Positions 1 through 8,000 of a stretch of DNA of 13,496 bases are shown here, piece after piece (position 1 is the stretch's first letter; each line of letters begins with the position of its first letter). The notes beneath the pieces are model-generated. The model had not been told where the DNA came from. It did no database searches and was given only the letters and a program-made list of their open reading frames with translations. Made by a program: the position numbers and the translations under genes. The stretch is from positions 1-13,496 of the forward strand of contig JAKLEK010000020.1 of the NCBI GenBank assembly GCA_022703115.1, given 5' to 3'. The DNA is from Elusimicrobiota bacterium. GTDB lineage: Bacteria; Elusimicrobiota; Elusimicrobia; Elusimicrobiales; UBA9959.

Positions 1-1398
1 GAAAGGGCCCTGGAGCGGATCCTGGAACTGAAGGGGTCGGGACTTTCCGGGGAAAGCTTCTCGGTCCCGGCCGGATATTTCAAGTTCTTCAAGGCGTTCA
101 TGCGCGACGCCTCCTATCCTTTTCCCGGCACGCCGCTCAAGGGGCTGCAGGTGCTGGGGCTCCTGGAGACCCGCGGGCTGAGGTTCGACCGGGTCTACTT
201 CCTTGACGCCAATGCCGACGTGCTGCCGGCTGTCCGCAAGGAGGACAGCGTCCTGTCCCACTTCGTGCGGGAGGGGCTGGGCCTGTCCACGTACAGGACC
301 CGGGAACGGATATCGCGCTATTATTTTTCCGTTTTGCTCGGAGGCGCCTCGGAGGCGCACATCTTCTACAAGGACAGTTCCGGGCAGGAACGCAGCCCCC
401 TCGTGGAAAAGCTCGTCTGGGACCTGGAGCGCTCGGGCCGGAGGCCGGACGAGGGGGATATACACCTGCGTATGGATTTCTCGAGGGCGGAGCCGGCCGC
501 GGTCCCTAAAACCCGGGAAATGACCGAGCTGCTGAGGCGCATGCCGTTCTCGCCCTCGGCCCTGGACGCCTATCTGGAGTGCGGCCTGCGCTTCTATTAC
601 AAATACGTGCTCCGCCTGGAGGAGAAGCGAGGCATATCCGAGGAAATGGAGCGGCGCGACATCGGGACGCTGGCGCACGCCGTCCTGGCCGGATTTTTCG
701 GCGCCCGCATCGGTTCCCCGCTCCGCATATCGGAGAAGGACCGCGAGAGCGCCCTGGAGGCCGCGGCCGCGGTCTTCGACGAAAAGCTGAAGGGGCACGG
801 ATCCGGTTTCGAATATCTGATAAAGCGCCAGGTGGAACGCCGTCTGCTTGACGTCCTGGACTACCATCGGGAAAAACTGGACGGCATAACGGTGCTGGAA
901 TGCGAGACCGAACTTTCCTCGGAGCTTATGACCAGGTTCGGGCCGGTGAAGCTGAGGGGCCGCGCGGACCGGATCGACCGGCGCGGCGGGGTTACGCATA
1001 TACTGGACTACAAGACGGGTTCGCGCGCGGCGGCCCCCGATTGGCGGAGGTTCGATCCGGAAAAGCGGGCCGAATGGCCGTCCACGCTGAGATCGGTGCA
1101 GCTGCCTTTTTACCTCGTCGCCTGCGCGGATGGCCGCGGCCTCGACCCGGCTGCCGGCATGGACGCCTCCCTTATGCTTCTGGGCAGGGAGAACATAGAA
1201 GAGGAGAGCCTGTACAGGGAAAGGCGAGGAAAGCCCGTGGACAGGGCGGCGGCGTCCGTCCACTGCAGGACGGTCCTGCGCGTCCTCCTGGAGGAGGTCC
1301 TGGACGAGGGAACGCCGTTCGCCCCGCCGGCGGACGACGAGGCCTGCCGCTCCTGCCGGTTCAGGACCCTGTGCGGCAGGCAATGGGAGGCGGCTTAG
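1..1398 (+). CDS. AddB/RecB-like PD-(D/E)XK nuclease, 3' part (5'-truncated by window edge)
   Basis: The reading frame is open from base 1, so 465 C-terminal residues are visible and the start lies outside the window. Residues about 45-75 carry the UvrD-type helicase C-terminal motif (LKGLQVLGLLETRGL, then FDRVYFLDA). The nuclease domain follows: SPSALDAYLEC with Cys194, GTLAHAVL with His226, RADRID with Asp323, ILDYKTG with Asp336 and Lys338, and VQLPFYL with Gln367. The C-terminus has Cys449-x2-Cys452-x5-Cys458. Cys194 plus this triplet is the split 4Fe-4S ligand set known from AddB, Dna2 and Cas4-like nucleases. The family processes double-strand DNA ends for recombination, usually with an AddA helicase-nuclease, which would lie upstream if present. 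All nuclease residues are intact. It could be AddB proper or a PD-(D/E)XK relative; the missing N-terminus prevents a decision. Confidence 0.88.
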   Translation, partial: ERALERILELKGSGLSGESFSVPAGYFKFFKAFMRDASYPFPGTPLKGLQVLGLLETRGLRFDRVYFLDANADVLPAVRKEDSVLSHFVREGLGLSTYRTRERISRYYFSVLLGGASEAHIFYKDSSGQERSPLVEKLVWDLERSGRRPDEGDIHLRMDFSRAEPAAVPKTREMTELLRRMPFSPSALDAYLECGLRFYYKYVLRLEEKRGISEEMERRDIGTLAHAVLAGFFGARIGSPLRISEKDRESALEAAAAVFDEKLKGHGSGFEYLIKRQVERRLLDVLDYHREKLDGITVLECETELSSELMTRFGPVKLRGRADRIDRRGGVTHILDYKTGSRAAAPDWRRFDPEKRAEWPSTLRSVQLPFYLVACADGRGLDPAAGMDASLMLLGRENIEEESLYRERRGKPVDRAAASVHCRTVLRVLLEEVLDEGTPFAPPADDEACRSCRFRTLCGRQWEAA

Positions 1399-1424
1399 CT
1401 GCGGGGCGCGGGGACCCAATTTTG

Positions 1425-1430
1425 TATAAT
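1425..1430 (+). promoter_or_regulatory. candidate -10 element upstream of the PfkB kinase
   Basis: A perfect TATAAT lies in an otherwise GC-rich gap, about 78 bases before the kinase ATG. No convincing -35 hexamer sits 16-18 bases upstream, so the call rests on the -10 alone and on its contrast with the surrounding composition. Confidence 0.4.
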
Positions 1431-1507
1431 TTCCCAGGCGGCGGGCTTTCCGCGCCCGAGTCCGGCGGGGCCGGAAATATAGGATCAGGGAGTCGGACCG
1501 CGATATC

Positions 1508-2419
1508 ATGAAAAACACGATCTTGGTAGTCGGTTCGGTAGCGCTGGATTCGGTGCGGACAATCCACGGAAGCACCACCAGGGCGCTCGGCGGCTCGGCC
1601 GTGCATTTCTCGCTCTCCGCTTCGCAGTTCACCCCGGTCCGCGTGGTCGGCGTGGTGGGGGAGGATTTCCCGCCGAAGTGCCGCCGTCTTCTGGAAAGGC
1701 GCAACATATGCCTTGAGGGACTTCAGGTCATGCCCGGTAAGACCTTCCACTGGAAAGGGCGTTACGACAGGGATTTCAAGAACGCGTTAACCATCGCCAC
1801 GCATCTGAACGTGTTCCAGCATTTCAAGCCCAGGCTGAACCGCGCGCATAAGGAATGCGGGGTCCTTTTCCTGGCCAACATAGACCCCGACCTGCAGCGG
1901 GACGTGCTGGACCAGATGGCGAAGCCCAGACTTGTCGCGTGCGATACGATGAATTACTGGATATCCCTGAAGAAGAAATCGCTGGTCAGGCTGCTGTCCA
2001 GGGTGAATCTGCTCTTCGTCAACGAAGAAGAGGCGCGGCAGCTGACGCGCGAGTACAACCTCATCAAGGCGGCGCGTATCCTCGCGGCCATGGGCCCGAG
2101 AGCGATAGTGGTTAAGCGGGGAGACAGCGGGGCCATGCTGTTCTACGACGGGAAAGTGCTTTCGATACCGGCCCGTCCGGTGGAGAAGGTGGTGGACCCG
2201 ACCGGGGCTGGCGATACTTTCGCCGGAGGGTTCATGGGCTATCTGGCGGCGGCCCCGGACTGGCGGAACTTCGACGTGCTGAGGCGCGCCATGTCCTTCG
2301 GTACCGTCATGTCCTCCTTCAACGTTGAGGATTTCAGCGTTAAGCGGGTCGGCGGACTTTCCAGGTCCGAGATCCGCGGCCGTTACGAACAATACGTGTC
2401 CACTCTGGCCATAAAATAG
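1508..2419 (+). CDS. PfkB-family carbohydrate/nucleoside kinase
   Basis: A 303-residue protein, the usual length for ribokinase/PfkB kinases, which transfer the ATP gamma-phosphate to a hydroxyl of a sugar or nucleoside in the cytoplasm. The N-terminal strand ILVVGSVALDSV and the glycine pair of ALGGSA (residues 27-31) build the substrate site. NEEEARQL (172-179) and VVKRGDSGAML (201-211) are typical family elements. The signature DPTGAGDTFAGG (230-241) holds the anion hole and the catalytic base Asp236. The ATG is preceded by AGGGAG at 1487-1492, a rather long 15-base spacing. It stands alone between AddB-like and deiminase genes, so context does not reveal the substrate. Ribokinase, adenosine kinase or fructokinase activity are all possible. 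Confidence 0.9.
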   Translation: MKNTILVVGSVALDSVRTIHGSTTRALGGSAVHFSLSASQFTPVRVVGVVGEDFPPKCRRLLERRNICLEGLQVMPGKTFHWKGRYDRDFKNALTIATHLNVFQHFKPRLNRAHKECGVLFLANIDPDLQRDVLDQMAKPRLVACDTMNYWISLKKKSLVRLLSRVNLLFVNEEEARQLTREYNLIKAARILAAMGPRAIVVKRGDSGAMLFYDGKVLSIPARPVEKVVDPTGAGDTFAGGFMGYLAAAPDWRNFDVLRRAMSFGTVMSSFNVEDFSVKRVGGLSRSEIRGRYEQYVSTLAIK

Positions 2420-2431
2420 GTCCCGTTCTCA

Positions 2432-2479
2432 GGCCGGCGTCTGGGCCGAAAGGCCTACACGGCGGCTTCCCCGCCGGCC
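2432..2479. other. GC-rich inverted repeat between kinase and deiminase genes
   Basis: GGCCGGCG (2432-2439) is perfectly complementary to CGCCGGCC (2472-2479). Between them lies GGCC-GAAA-GGCC, a short hairpin with a GNRA-type loop. No T-run follows, so it is not a standard intrinsic terminator. It may be a processing or pausing structure after the kinase gene, or simply a product of high GC content. Confidence 0.3.
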
Positions 2480-2510
2480 CTTGAGCCCCGCGAGGGCGCT
2501 TGTTAAACTA

Positions 2511-2516
2511 TATAAC
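2511..2516 (+). promoter_or_regulatory. candidate -10 element for the deiminase gene
   Basis: TATAAC within an AT-rich patch (TTAAACTATATAAC) about 50 bases before the proposed GTG start, in GC-rich surroundings. No clear -35 hexamer is visible at normal spacing. Confidence 0.35.
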
Positions 2517-2567
2517 GGCGGTCCGCTTGGCGGGCCGGGGCGATCTTTCGGTCAAGGGAGAGAACCG

Positions 2568-3815
2568 GTGAGAAATCTCAACATAGCTGCGCTTCTGGTC
2601 CTGGCTTTACTGTGTCCCTCCGTTTACGCTGAAGAGTCGTCGGCTCCGCTCCCCAACTGGCTGGATCCCTCGGAGCGGATACAGAAGAGCCTGTCCGAGA
2701 CTTCCCCTAAAACTCCGCCTCCACCGGATTTCCGTCTTACCGCTGAATACGAGCCGGCCGGAGCCGTGGTGGTGGGCTGGGCCGGCTATACCGATATGCT
2801 CTCCGCGATAGCCCGGGCGGTGACCGGGCCTGGCGGGGCGAAGCTCTGGGCGGCCGCCGGCCCCGAGTCGATAGCCGGGGTGCCGGCGGAAAGCTACTCC
2901 CGCATCAATATAAAGGTCAACAGCGTCTGGTCGCGCGATTACGGCCCCTTCGGCATCTCCGCCTCGCAGGGCAAGGCGGCTATCGTGGACACCGTCTACA
3001 GGCATTACCAGTACAGGACCAGCGACGACGCGGCGCCCGGGAACATAGGCAGGATAAAGGGTCTGGACGTGTACGGGACCGACCTGGTGCTGGACGGCGG
3101 GAACGTGCTGGTTGACTCCGCCGGCAACTTGTTCATGACCGTCAGGACCTATGCCTGGAATTCCGGCATGTCCAGGGACCAGGTAGACTCGGCGCTGAAG
3201 CGCTACTTCAATGTAAAGAACATATATACCTTCGATTACGCCGGATATCCCGGGGAGCCCGCGGACGGCACCGGCCATATAGACATGTTCATGAAGCTGC
3301 TGAACGACCATACCGTTCTGATCTCCCTGGCCGATACGGAACCTTTCAAATCCAATTCCGAAAAGGCTCTGGCCTTTTTCAGGGACAGGCAGGCCCCCGA
3401 TGGGGAGCCCTATAAGATAATCACCGTGAAAGGCTGGGCCAAGTCCGGAACATGGTATACGTACACTAATTCCCTCATCGTCAACAACGTGGCCGTTATA
3501 CCGTCCTATTCAGGCAGCGCCCAGGACAACGCCGCCGCGAAGGAAGCGTACGAGGCCGGCATGCGCGGCGTAACCGTGGTCCAGGTGCCTTCCGATTCGA
3601 GCATAAAGGCCGGCGGTTCCATACATTGCGTTACACAGGTAATACCTAAGGCCTCCAATCTTTCCCTTACCGTGGCGCCGGAATTCACGGGAACCTCCGG
3701 GACCGGGGAGCCGGTCTATGAGGACGTGGCCCTGACATCTCCAGGGGATGCGGCCCTCGAGCCGGGCGAGCGCGCCCTCGGCCAGCTGGTCCTCCAGGCG
3801 GCCCCGGGGCAGTGA
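2568..3815 (+). CDS. Secreted peptidylarginine deiminase, Porphyromonas (PPAD) type
   Basis: I chose the GTG at 2568, giving 415 residues, because AAGGGAG ends 7 bases before it and it opens a signal peptide (residues 1-21, cleavage after VYA). An ATG at 2481 in the same frame would bury that signal. The mature part matches the guanidine-modifying fold: WSRDYGP with Asp124, DGTGHIDMF with His237 and Asp239, TYTNSLIVNN with Asn301, and GGSIHCVTQ with the nucleophile Cys354. These correspond to PPAD residues Asp130, His236, Asp238, Asn297 and Cys351, so the enzyme should be active. The family hydrolyses the guanidino group of peptidyl-arginine, or of agmatine in relatives, releasing ammonia. 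About 60 residues follow the Cys, shorter than the Ig-like and sorting domains of PPAD. A secreted agmatine deiminase is the main alternative. Confidence 0.85.
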   Translation: MRNLNIAALLVLALLCPSVYAEESSAPLPNWLDPSERIQKSLSETSPKTPPPPDFRLTAEYEPAGAVVVGWAGYTDMLSAIARAVTGPGGAKLWAAAGPESIAGVPAESYSRINIKVNSVWSRDYGPFGISASQGKAAIVDTVYRHYQYRTSDDAAPGNIGRIKGLDVYGTDLVLDGGNVLVDSAGNLFMTVRTYAWNSGMSRDQVDSALKRYFNVKNIYTFDYAGYPGEPADGTGHIDMFMKLLNDHTVLISLADTEPFKSNSEKALAFFRDRQAPDGEPYKIITVKGWAKSGTWYTYTNSLIVNNVAVIPSYSGSAQDNAAAKEAYEAGMRGVTVVQVPSDSSIKAGGSIHCVTQVIPKASNLSLTVAPEFTGTSGTGEPVYEDVALTSPGDAALEPGERALGQLVLQAAPGQ

Positions 3816-3834
3816 TCCCCGCCGACGCGGATCC

Positions 3835-3864
3835 GGCCCCGTCGCCTACGACGGGGCCTTTTTT
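3835..3864 (+). terminator. Rho-independent terminator after the deiminase gene
   Basis: A perfect 10-bp stem, GGCCCCGTCG (3835-3844) with CGACGGGGCC (3849-3858), has a CCTA loop and is followed directly by TTTTTT (3859-3864). It starts 19 bases after the deiminase stop codon. Its T-run overlaps the -35 hexamer of the next gene. Confidence 0.93.
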
Positions 3865-3892
3865 GACCGTGCCGCCGGAATGTTCTTATAAT
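3863..3892 (+). promoter_or_regulatory. sigma-70-type promoter of the small membrane protein (leaderless)
   Basis: TTGACC (3863-3868), an 18-base spacer and a perfect TATAAT (3887-3892). Six bases separate the -10 from the ATG at 3899, so transcription should start at or within a base or two of the start codon. No ribosome binding site could fit in such a transcript. Confidence 0.75.
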
Positions 3893-3898
3893 CGCCTT

Positions 3899-4159
3899 AT
3901 GTCCAGGAAGAAGCGGAACAGGGACGCGTACGCCGGCAAGGCTCCGGCGCGCGCCCCGGAAGCCGAGCATAGCTCCGGCGTGCGCCGGCCGCTGCTGGTC
4001 TGCGCCGCGGCGCTGGCCGTCGCCGGGTATTTTTTCCTCCGCCGTACCGGACCGGCCGGCGGTGACGTCTACGCCGTCCTGGCGCCGATTTTCCTTCTGG
4101 CCGGATATCTCCTGGTCCCTGCCGCGATCCTGTCTTCCCGCCGTCTTCCCGGGAAATAG
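3899..4159 (+). CDS. Small two-helix inner-membrane protein, function unknown
   Basis: An 86-residue protein. The N-terminus (1-30) is hydrophilic and strongly basic (MSRKKRNRD...). Hydrophobic segments lie at about 31-47 (PLLVCAAALAVAGYFFL) and 57-79 (VYAVLAPIFLLAGYLLV...), with short basic ends. The positive-inside rule puts both termini in the cytoplasm. I chose the ATG at 3899 because a perfect -10 lies exactly six bases upstream. The frame continues upstream to 3812, but that part overlaps the terminator and cannot be translated from this promoter. The second helix pattern (APIFLLAGYLLVPAAIL) resembles many small uncharacterised bacterial membrane proteins. No function can be assigned. 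Confidence 0.7.
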   Translation: MSRKKRNRDAYAGKAPARAPEAEHSSGVRRPLLVCAAALAVAGYFFLRRTGPAGGDVYAVLAPIFLLAGYLLVPAAILSSRRLPGK

Positions 4160-4164
4160 CTGAC

Positions 4165-4233
4165 AGCTATTAGCTTGTAGCTAACAGGTACTTCATAGCT
4201 ATTGGCTTTTAGCTTTTGGCCAGCAGGTGCTTC
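4165..4233. repeat. degenerate AGCT-rich tandem repeat (two copies)
   Basis: Two imperfect copies, 4165-4194 and 4197-4233, each begin AGCTATT(A/G)GCTT, contain further AGCT words and end CAGGT(A/G)CTTC. Short AGCT-rich degenerate repeats like this are seen between genes in many bacterial genomes. The function is unknown. Confidence 0.5.
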
Positions 4234-4257
4234 CTTATTTGGAGCGGGTAGCGCGCG

Positions 4258-4482
4258 GATGCCGAACTCTGGAGGGGTGGCACCCAAGCCGCCTTTTTGA
4301 CCCCGCAGCGGAAGGTGAACAGAGTGGTGCTTCTCGCCTTGCCTAGCTAGGGGATGGGTGGAGCGAGGGAAGCGAAAAGGCGGCTTGGGCGACAGGACCC
4401 CGAACCCATGGCCCACTACAGGCCCCGCGAACCCTGGTTGCGGAAGATGCCGAATCCCGGGCCTCCCCTCTAATATCTTCCG
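4258..4482. other. structured gene-free segment with a 15-bp stem; possible ncRNA or MITE-like element
   Basis: The stretch 4160-4630 holds no convincing gene. CCCAAGCCGCCTTTT (4283-4297) is perfectly complementary to AAAAGGCGGCTTGGG (4375-4389), enclosing 77 bases that include the palindrome CCTAGCTAGG (4342-4351). A second stem joins CGGAAGAT (4441-4448) to ATCTTCCG (4475-4482). The word GATGCCGAA occurs at 4258-4266 and 4446-4454, outside the main stem on both sides. I looked for landmarks of RNase P RNA, tmRNA, SRP RNA and 6S RNA and recognised none. It could be an unknown RNA or a small non-autonomous mobile element. Confidence 0.4.
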
Positions 4483-4542
4483 GTTTCCCCGTTCGTAAAA
4501 CGACTCATCGGCCGTGTCCGCCGCCGCTCTCCCAATGAAAAG

Positions 4543-4571
4543 TTGACAACCGCGGTTTAAGTGTGTAACAT
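4543..4571 (+). promoter_or_regulatory. sigma-70 promoter of the nrdR-nrdD-nrdG-dut operon
   Basis: A perfect TTGACA (4543-4548), a 17-base spacer and TAACAT (4566-4571). Transcription would start near 4578, leaving a leader of about 53 bases before nrdR. The -10 overlaps a weak inverted repeat, TGTA-ACA-TACA (4564-4574), in the place where an NrdR operator might be expected, but it does not match the usual NrdR box well. Confidence 0.8.
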
Positions 4572-4581
4572 ACAAGTAATG

Positions 4582-4604
4582 GTGTCCGGAACCAAGCCGG
4601 GCAC
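4582..4604 (+). other. 5'-UTR hairpin in the nrdR leader
   Basis: GTGTCCGG (4582-4589) pairs with CCGGGCAC (4597-4604) over eight base pairs including one G-U, with a seven-base loop. It lies at the 5' end of the predicted transcript and may stabilise it or modulate expression. Confidence 0.4.
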
Positions 4605-4630
4605 AAGATATGGTAGAGAGGGGGGTCAGG

Positions 4631-5074
4631 ATGAAATGCCCGTTCTGCGGCGCCGATGACACCAAGGTCACGGACAGCCGCGATTCAGACGTCTTCGAAA
4701 CCAGGCGGCGGCGCGAGTGCGAGAAATGCGCCAAACGATTCACTACTTACGAGAGGATCGAGCGGAGCCCGCTGGTGGTGATAAAGAAAGACGGCAGGCG
4801 CGAGAACTTCTCTTCCGAGAAGCTCAAGACCGGCCTGCTCAAGGCCTGCGAGAAACGCGAGGTCAGCGTGGAGAAGATAGAGGAGGCCATGCGGGAGATC
4901 GAGAACGCTCTGCGGAACGAGGACAAGAGCGAGATCCCGAGCCGGCTGGTCGGTGAGCTGGTGATCCGCAGGCTGCGGAAGCTGGACAAGGTGGCGTACA
5001 TACGGTTCGCGTCCATCTACAAGGATTTCGAGGACGTAAAGGACTTCGAAAAAGAGATAAAGTCGATAAAGTAA
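4631..5074 (+). CDS. nrdR: Transcriptional repressor NrdR
   Basis: A 147-residue protein, close to the usual length of about 150. The N-terminal zinc ribbon has Cys3, Cys6, Cys30 and Cys33 (MKCPFCGADD..., then ECEKCAKRFTTYERIE). An ATP-cone domain follows from about residue 47 (VIKKDGRRENFS...) and ends with the family's DKVAYIRFASIYKDF block. NrdR reads cytoplasmic ATP/dATP through this cone and represses ribonucleotide reductase genes. I chose the ATG at 4631 because the family begins MKCPFC and a purine-rich site (AGGGGGG, 4619-4625) lies five bases upstream; an in-frame ATG at 4610 would add seven unusual residues. It is the first gene of the operon, so it probably controls its own synthesis as well as nrdD. 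Confidence 0.97.
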   Translation: MKCPFCGADDTKVTDSRDSDVFETRRRRECEKCAKRFTTYERIERSPLVVIKKDGRRENFSSEKLKTGLLKACEKREVSVEKIEEAMREIENALRNEDKSEIPSRLVGELVIRRLRKLDKVAYIRFASIYKDFEDVKDFEKEIKSIK

Positions 5075-5086
5075 GAGGGCAATGAA

Positions 5087-8000
5087 ATGAAAGATTGTAT
5101 TCCCAAGGTGATAAAGAAGCGGAGCGGAAAGGTCGCGGCCTTCGAGGTCGCCAAGATAAAGAAAGCTATTTATAAGGCCGCCTATACCATCGGCGGCAGG
5201 GACGAGGCGAAGGCCGCCGAGCTGGCCGCCGAGGTCGCCAGGAGACTCTACGCCAATTTTTCCTCCCGCGCCAAGATCCCCACGGTGGACGACAGCAACG
5301 CCGTCTGCATCCAGGTGCTCCGCGAGAACGGCTTCTGCCGGACCGCGGACAAGTTCGAATCCTACGCGCTGGACCGCCGCCGGGTGCGCCAGGTGGAGCT
5401 GCACGTGAAGAAGCGCAGCGTCCGGTCCGGCGACATCACCGACCAGATGCTGCTGGTCCAGTCCATCACGAACGAGACGATCGAGAAATTCGACCGGAAG
5501 AAACTTTCCGAGGCGCTGGAAAAGGACTACCAGCTCTCCACCGAGCTGGCCGAGATGATAGCCAAGGAGACCGAGAACGACGCCTACGAACTTTCGGACA
5601 AGTACGGCACGCGGAGCTTCGACACCACGTTCCTGCGCAAGATCTCCGAATCCCACCTGGCCATGATGGGCATACCGGTGAGGAACGCGTCCCTGGCCAT
5701 CCCGTTCTCCACCATCGAGTCCCTGGTCCTTTCCGGCAGCAAGGAGAACTCGAACATAACCTCCAACAACCCCGAGGCCGTCAACCTCGGCATAGCCGAG
5801 TACGTGCTGAAGCAGTACAATCTGCGCAAGGTGTTCTCCGACGAAGTGGCCGAGGCCCATAACAACGGCGCCATACATATACACGACCTCGGTTATCCGC
5901 AGCGGGTCTACTGTTCCAGCCATTCGGTGGAATATATAAAGAAGTACGGGCTGAACAAGATAGTCTCCAATCTCCAGAACAAGTCCCATCCGGCCAGGTC
6001 CGCGATGGTGCTTAACGGGCACATACAGACCTTCCTGGCCTCCATGCAGTCCCGCTACGCCGGCGCTCTGGGGTTCGGTTTCCTCAACATACTGTACGCT
6101 CCGATGCTCAACTGTCCGGAGATACTTGTGGAGGGGGAACTGGAAGGCAAGTCCGTCAAGATCAAGAAGGACGTGCTTGACGCGATGGTCGAGGCCGGCA
6201 CCGTCTCGCTCGAGGACGGCAAGAGCGCGCCCTACTTCAAGAAGACCGGCGAGAAGCGCGAGCTGACGAAACTTTCCCGGAAGGAAATGCGCCAGATCGC
6301 GCAGAACCTGATCTTCTCCGCCAGCCAGAACGCCTTCTCGCGCGGCGGGCAGACCCTGTTCATAGACTTCAACATCCACACCGGCGTGCCCGAGTACATG
6401 AGCGCCGTGCCGGCCATGGGGCCCGGCGGAAAGTACATGATCGAGGACTCCGACGGCAGGATCGAGCTCGCGGACGAGGCGCCCCGCTTCAAAGGCGTCG
6501 AAGGCGATTCCCGAAACGGCGACGTCGCCCATCCGGCCGACGGTCGCAAATACGTGACCTACGGCGATCCCCGCATGGTCAAGACCGCGCAGGAATTCGC
6601 GATCGAACTGATGAAGGTCTGGGAGGAGGGGGACAAGTACGGGGTGCAGTTCGCTTTCCCGAAGTGCGATCTGCACGTCGGGAAGACGGCTCTGGAGGAC
6701 CCGGACGAGCGGGAGGTGTTCGAGTACGGCTGCAGGCTGGCCGCCAAGAACGGCTCCACCTACTTCATGTTCGACCGGGACGGAGCCGGAGCCACGCTGG
6801 CGCAGTGCTGCCGCCTGAAGGAAAAAGTGACCGACCCGGACCTGCTGAAGCACCCGGAGCGGATACGCTTCACCGGCTTCCAGAACGTGACCATCAACCT
6901 TCCCCAGGCGGCTTTCAAGGGCAAGGACCTGAACGGCACGCTGGCCGCCATCGACAAAGCCGTTGACCTCGCCGTTAAGGCCCATCTGCAGAAAAAGGCC
7001 TACACGCAGACCCTGCTGGATACGGACGGCAGCCCGCTGCGGTCCCTCGGCATACCTTCCGACGACGGGACTCCGTACGTGAACCTGAAGACCGCGACGT
7101 ACATCTTCGGCATCATCGGGCTCAACGAGGTCGTGCAGTGCCTCACCGGCCATCAGTTGCACGAGACGCGCGAGGCTTACGATACCGGCTTGAAGGTGAT
7201 CGACCACCTGTACCAGCGCATAAACGCGCTCAAGGCCGAATACGGCCTCAAGTTCACGCTGGAGGAGACGCCCGCGGAATCGGCCACCCAGAAGCTCGCC
7301 AAGGGCGACCTGGGCAGATTCCCGGAGTCCCGCAAGGTGGTGAAAGGGGACCTGGAGAAGGCGCCGTACTATACCAACTCCGTCCACCTCGCCCCGGGCG
7401 CGGACGTTTCCATAATCGACCGCATAGAGCTGCAGTCCAAGTTCCACGATATGATCGAATCGGGCTCGATCATACACGTATACTGCGGAGAGAGCCTGAT
7501 ACCCGCGGAGTCCATCGCGGCCCTGGTGGAGCGGACCTACCGGAATACGCGGGCGTCGCAGATAACCATCTCGCCCGAGTTCACGCACTGCAACAACTGC
7601 CACACCAACTTCTTCGGCTTCAAGGATAAGTGCGGTAAATGCGGCAGCGAGAACGTGAGCAAGCGGACCAAGATCGTGGGCTACTTCAGCAACCTGGGCG
7701 GCTGGAACGATTCCCAGCTCGAGATAAGCCGGGCCAGGGAGGCGGTGGCCGACAGGTACGCCAGCTTCGCGCCGGGGGTTCCCTGGCTGTACCAGAAGGA
7801 CCCGTCCAAGAAGATAATGGTCTTCGGAAAGTCGGGCTGCGGCATGTGCGAGGAGGCGAAGAGCAGCCTCGCCAGGGCGCTCAGGTCCAAGGGCCTGAAC
7901 GTACCTGTGGAATTCCACGACCTGCAGACGCAGGAGAGCCGGATGGCCGCGGCCAGGTACAACGTGCCGCTCGATCCGATCCCCACGGTCCTGGTCAAGA

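Noticed and set aside
4165..4233. CRISPR array
   Set aside because: Only two imperfect, AGCT-rich copies with almost no spacer between them.
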